The notes under the pieces were generated by a model, which was not told where the DNA came from, did not search any database, and saw only the letters and a list, made by a program, of their open reading frames with translations. A stretch of DNA of 64,000 nucleotides, from the NCBI RefSeq assembly GCF_027580225.2, contig NC_073358.2:29290501-29354500 (forward strand), written 5' to 3'. This document shows positions 62,844 to 64,000 of this stretch, one piece after another. The stretch's first letter is position 1, and the number at the start of each line of letters is the position of its first letter. Made by a program: the position numbers and the translations under genes. This DNA comes from Misgurnus anguillicaudatus. Its lineage: Eukaryota; Chordata; Actinopteri; Cypriniformes; Cobitidae.

Positions 62844-63215
62844 TTATGATCATATGCTTTGGAATGTATCTTTTCCAAAGAAAAACAAGGATAAAATACA
62901 AATACTTTTAAGTAGAAGTGAAACCTCTGCTTGATAGTGACCAGCAACTTATCAACCCACCTGCATGTGGTCTGTGGACGTGGCATGAACAATCAATTTA
63001 CTTCTCCTTTCAGTGTTTTTTGGCAGTCTGTAAAACGATAGCTCAGAATTTTTGTAAATCTGTTTGTACAGTCTATCGCACAACAGCTTTTTAGCCGTGT
63101 TTTCGCTGATTTCACAATACTCAAGCTGCCGCTCTGTCTTTTGCCACTCAGTGGGCGTAACCGCAGTCCCTTTTGCCGACGGTGACGTCATGTGCATACC
63201 CTCTATCCTCACGTC
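62844..63215 (-). pseudogene. tandem unit B right part with THAP-like frame
   Basis: On the minus strand, 62952-63212 stays open and reads RIEGMHMTSPSAK, ERQLEYCEISENTAKK and SFYRLPKNTERRSKLI. The last segment resembles the start of a THAP zinc-finger domain (F-x-R-x-P-K...ERR), often carried by fish mobile repeats and P-element-like genes. The required downstream His and Cys ligands are not visible in frame. It is probably a decayed fragment. Confidence 0.45.
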
Positions 63216-63227
63216 AATTTTTGATTC

Positions 63228-63600
63228 TATTTTCGTGACATTATCATGATTTTTTTCGTGATCGTATAACGAATTCCTGTTTTCGTGTGATCACGCATCG
63301 GTTATTCAACTGCTTTTTCCTATTTTTAAACCATATTCATTTAGATTTGGTGCTTGCATTAGAATGTCACTTTATGTATTGGTTTACTATTTTTTTCTGA
63401 TGTATTTTTTTATGTCCCCTGGCATTAGGTAGGGATGTCGTCTTATGCAAATCCAACCCTAAACCTAAGAGACAATGAGAAAACAAGACAAAACAGTTGA
63501 TTAATCACACGAAAACAGGAACTCGTTATACGTTCTCGAAAAAACGCGGAAAGTCGTGATAATATCGAAAAACATAAATAAAAAAATTACGTGACTATAT
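63228..63600. mobile_element. inverted-repeat MITE
   Basis: TATAACGAATTCCTGTTTTC and GTGTGATCAC near 63266-63294 recur inverted as GATTAATCACACGAAAACAG and GAACTCGTTATAC near 63499-63531. The outer parts (TTATCATGATTTTTTTCGTG and CGTGATAATATCGAAAAAC) pair less well. Confidence 0.6.
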
Positions 63601-63865
63601 AACGAAATTACTTTGTACAAAAGCGTCTGCTAAATGAATGAATGTAAAATGTGAACTCAAATTTTTATTAATTAGACGGCATGATCTCCTATTTAGAATT
63701 AGAAGAATTAAATTAGGTTGTTTTGTTAAATGTAAAATAACACAGAATTTCAGATTGTTCTTTAAAAAAAAACAATTTGCAGATCATTTAACAATACTTA
63801 AAAGTCATATAACACATCCAAATAGAAACCCCAGATACATACTAAATAAAGCCTGTGTATGTATG
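63601..63865. repeat. SINE tail and AT-rich DNA
   Basis: TTTGTACAAAAGCGTCTGCT with AAATGAATGAATGTAAA at 63612-63648 is a plus-oriented SINE 3' tail without a recognisable head. The rest is AT-rich. Confidence 0.45.
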
Positions 63866-64000
63866 TGCTGTACTTTATTCATTTGGCAGACGCTTTAAAA
63901 AGCAACTTACATTGTATTCATATACATTTAATCAATATGGATGATTTTTGTAATCGAACCAATGACCATTGCATTGTTAACGCAATGCATGTGAGCTGCA
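63866..64000 (-). mobile_element. tRNA-derived SINE (runs off the right edge)
   Basis: Read on the minus strand from the right edge: TGCAGCTCACATGCATTGCG, then CATTGGTTCGATTACAAA (B-box-like GGTTCGATTAC), ending with AAAGCGTCTGCCAAATGAAT, the usual fish SINE tail. The 5' end lies at or beyond 64000. Confidence 0.65.

Overview
The window is vertebrate nuclear DNA, almost certainly from a ray-finned fish and probably a cypriniform. It is AT-rich, intron-rich and crowded with short inverted-repeat DNA transposons, Tc1-like elements, tRNA-derived SINEs, CA microsatellites and one chromovirus-type LTR element. Three host genes are recognisable. (1) The first coding exon of the androgen receptor gene ar lies on the minus strand at 5378-6777; the rest of ar lies beyond the left edge, so 1-5377 is the start of its first coding intron. 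(2) A complete six-coding-exon gene for ectodysplasin A2 receptor (eda2r/XEDAR, a TNF-receptor family member) lies on the plus strand at 24808-35693. The spliced reading frame closes exactly at 303 codons plus stop. (3) The last coding exon of a cholesterol 25-hydroxylase-like membrane oxygenase lies on the minus strand at 56265-56655; its upstream exons are not visible.

Layout. 1-5377: ar intron with one palindromic MITE. 5378-7460: ar exon 1, 5' UTR and presumed promoter. 7461-23800: intergenic DNA between the divergently oriented ar and eda2r genes, holding TTAA-flanked elements, hAT-like elements, a SINE and CA tracts. 23840-24072: CpG-richer DNA with a near-consensus p53 response element and a good splice donor, the best candidate for the eda2r promoter and 5' UTR exon. 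24808-35693: eda2r, whose long introns 3 and 4 hold twin copies of one TTAA element and a doubled hAT-like element. 35694-38840: presumed eda2r 3' UTR. 38841-46870: non-coding, with a hAT-like element and CACTG-ended MITEs. 46876-52608: a minus-strand Ty3/gypsy chromovirus-like element with near-identical LTRs, a CCCCA target duplication, frameshifts, an in-frame loss of most of the chromodomain, and a nested hAT insertion. 53656-55421: a dead Tc1-like element. 56265-56655: the hydroxylase exon. 56730-64000: stacked repeats, including a 3.8-kb internally repetitive composite element whose insertion site can be read from an empty paralogous copy close by.

The ar/eda2r adjacency and divergent orientation match the mammalian X-linked EDA2R-AR neighbourhood, but here the two start codons are only 18 kb apart. 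The most attractive observation is the p53-type site at the presumed eda2r promoter, because EDA2R is a known p53 target in mammals. The most unusual structure is the 59070-62843 composite element. Coordinates of exons come from reading frame plus splice consensus. Transposon family assignments rest on termini and target-site duplications, not on database searches.
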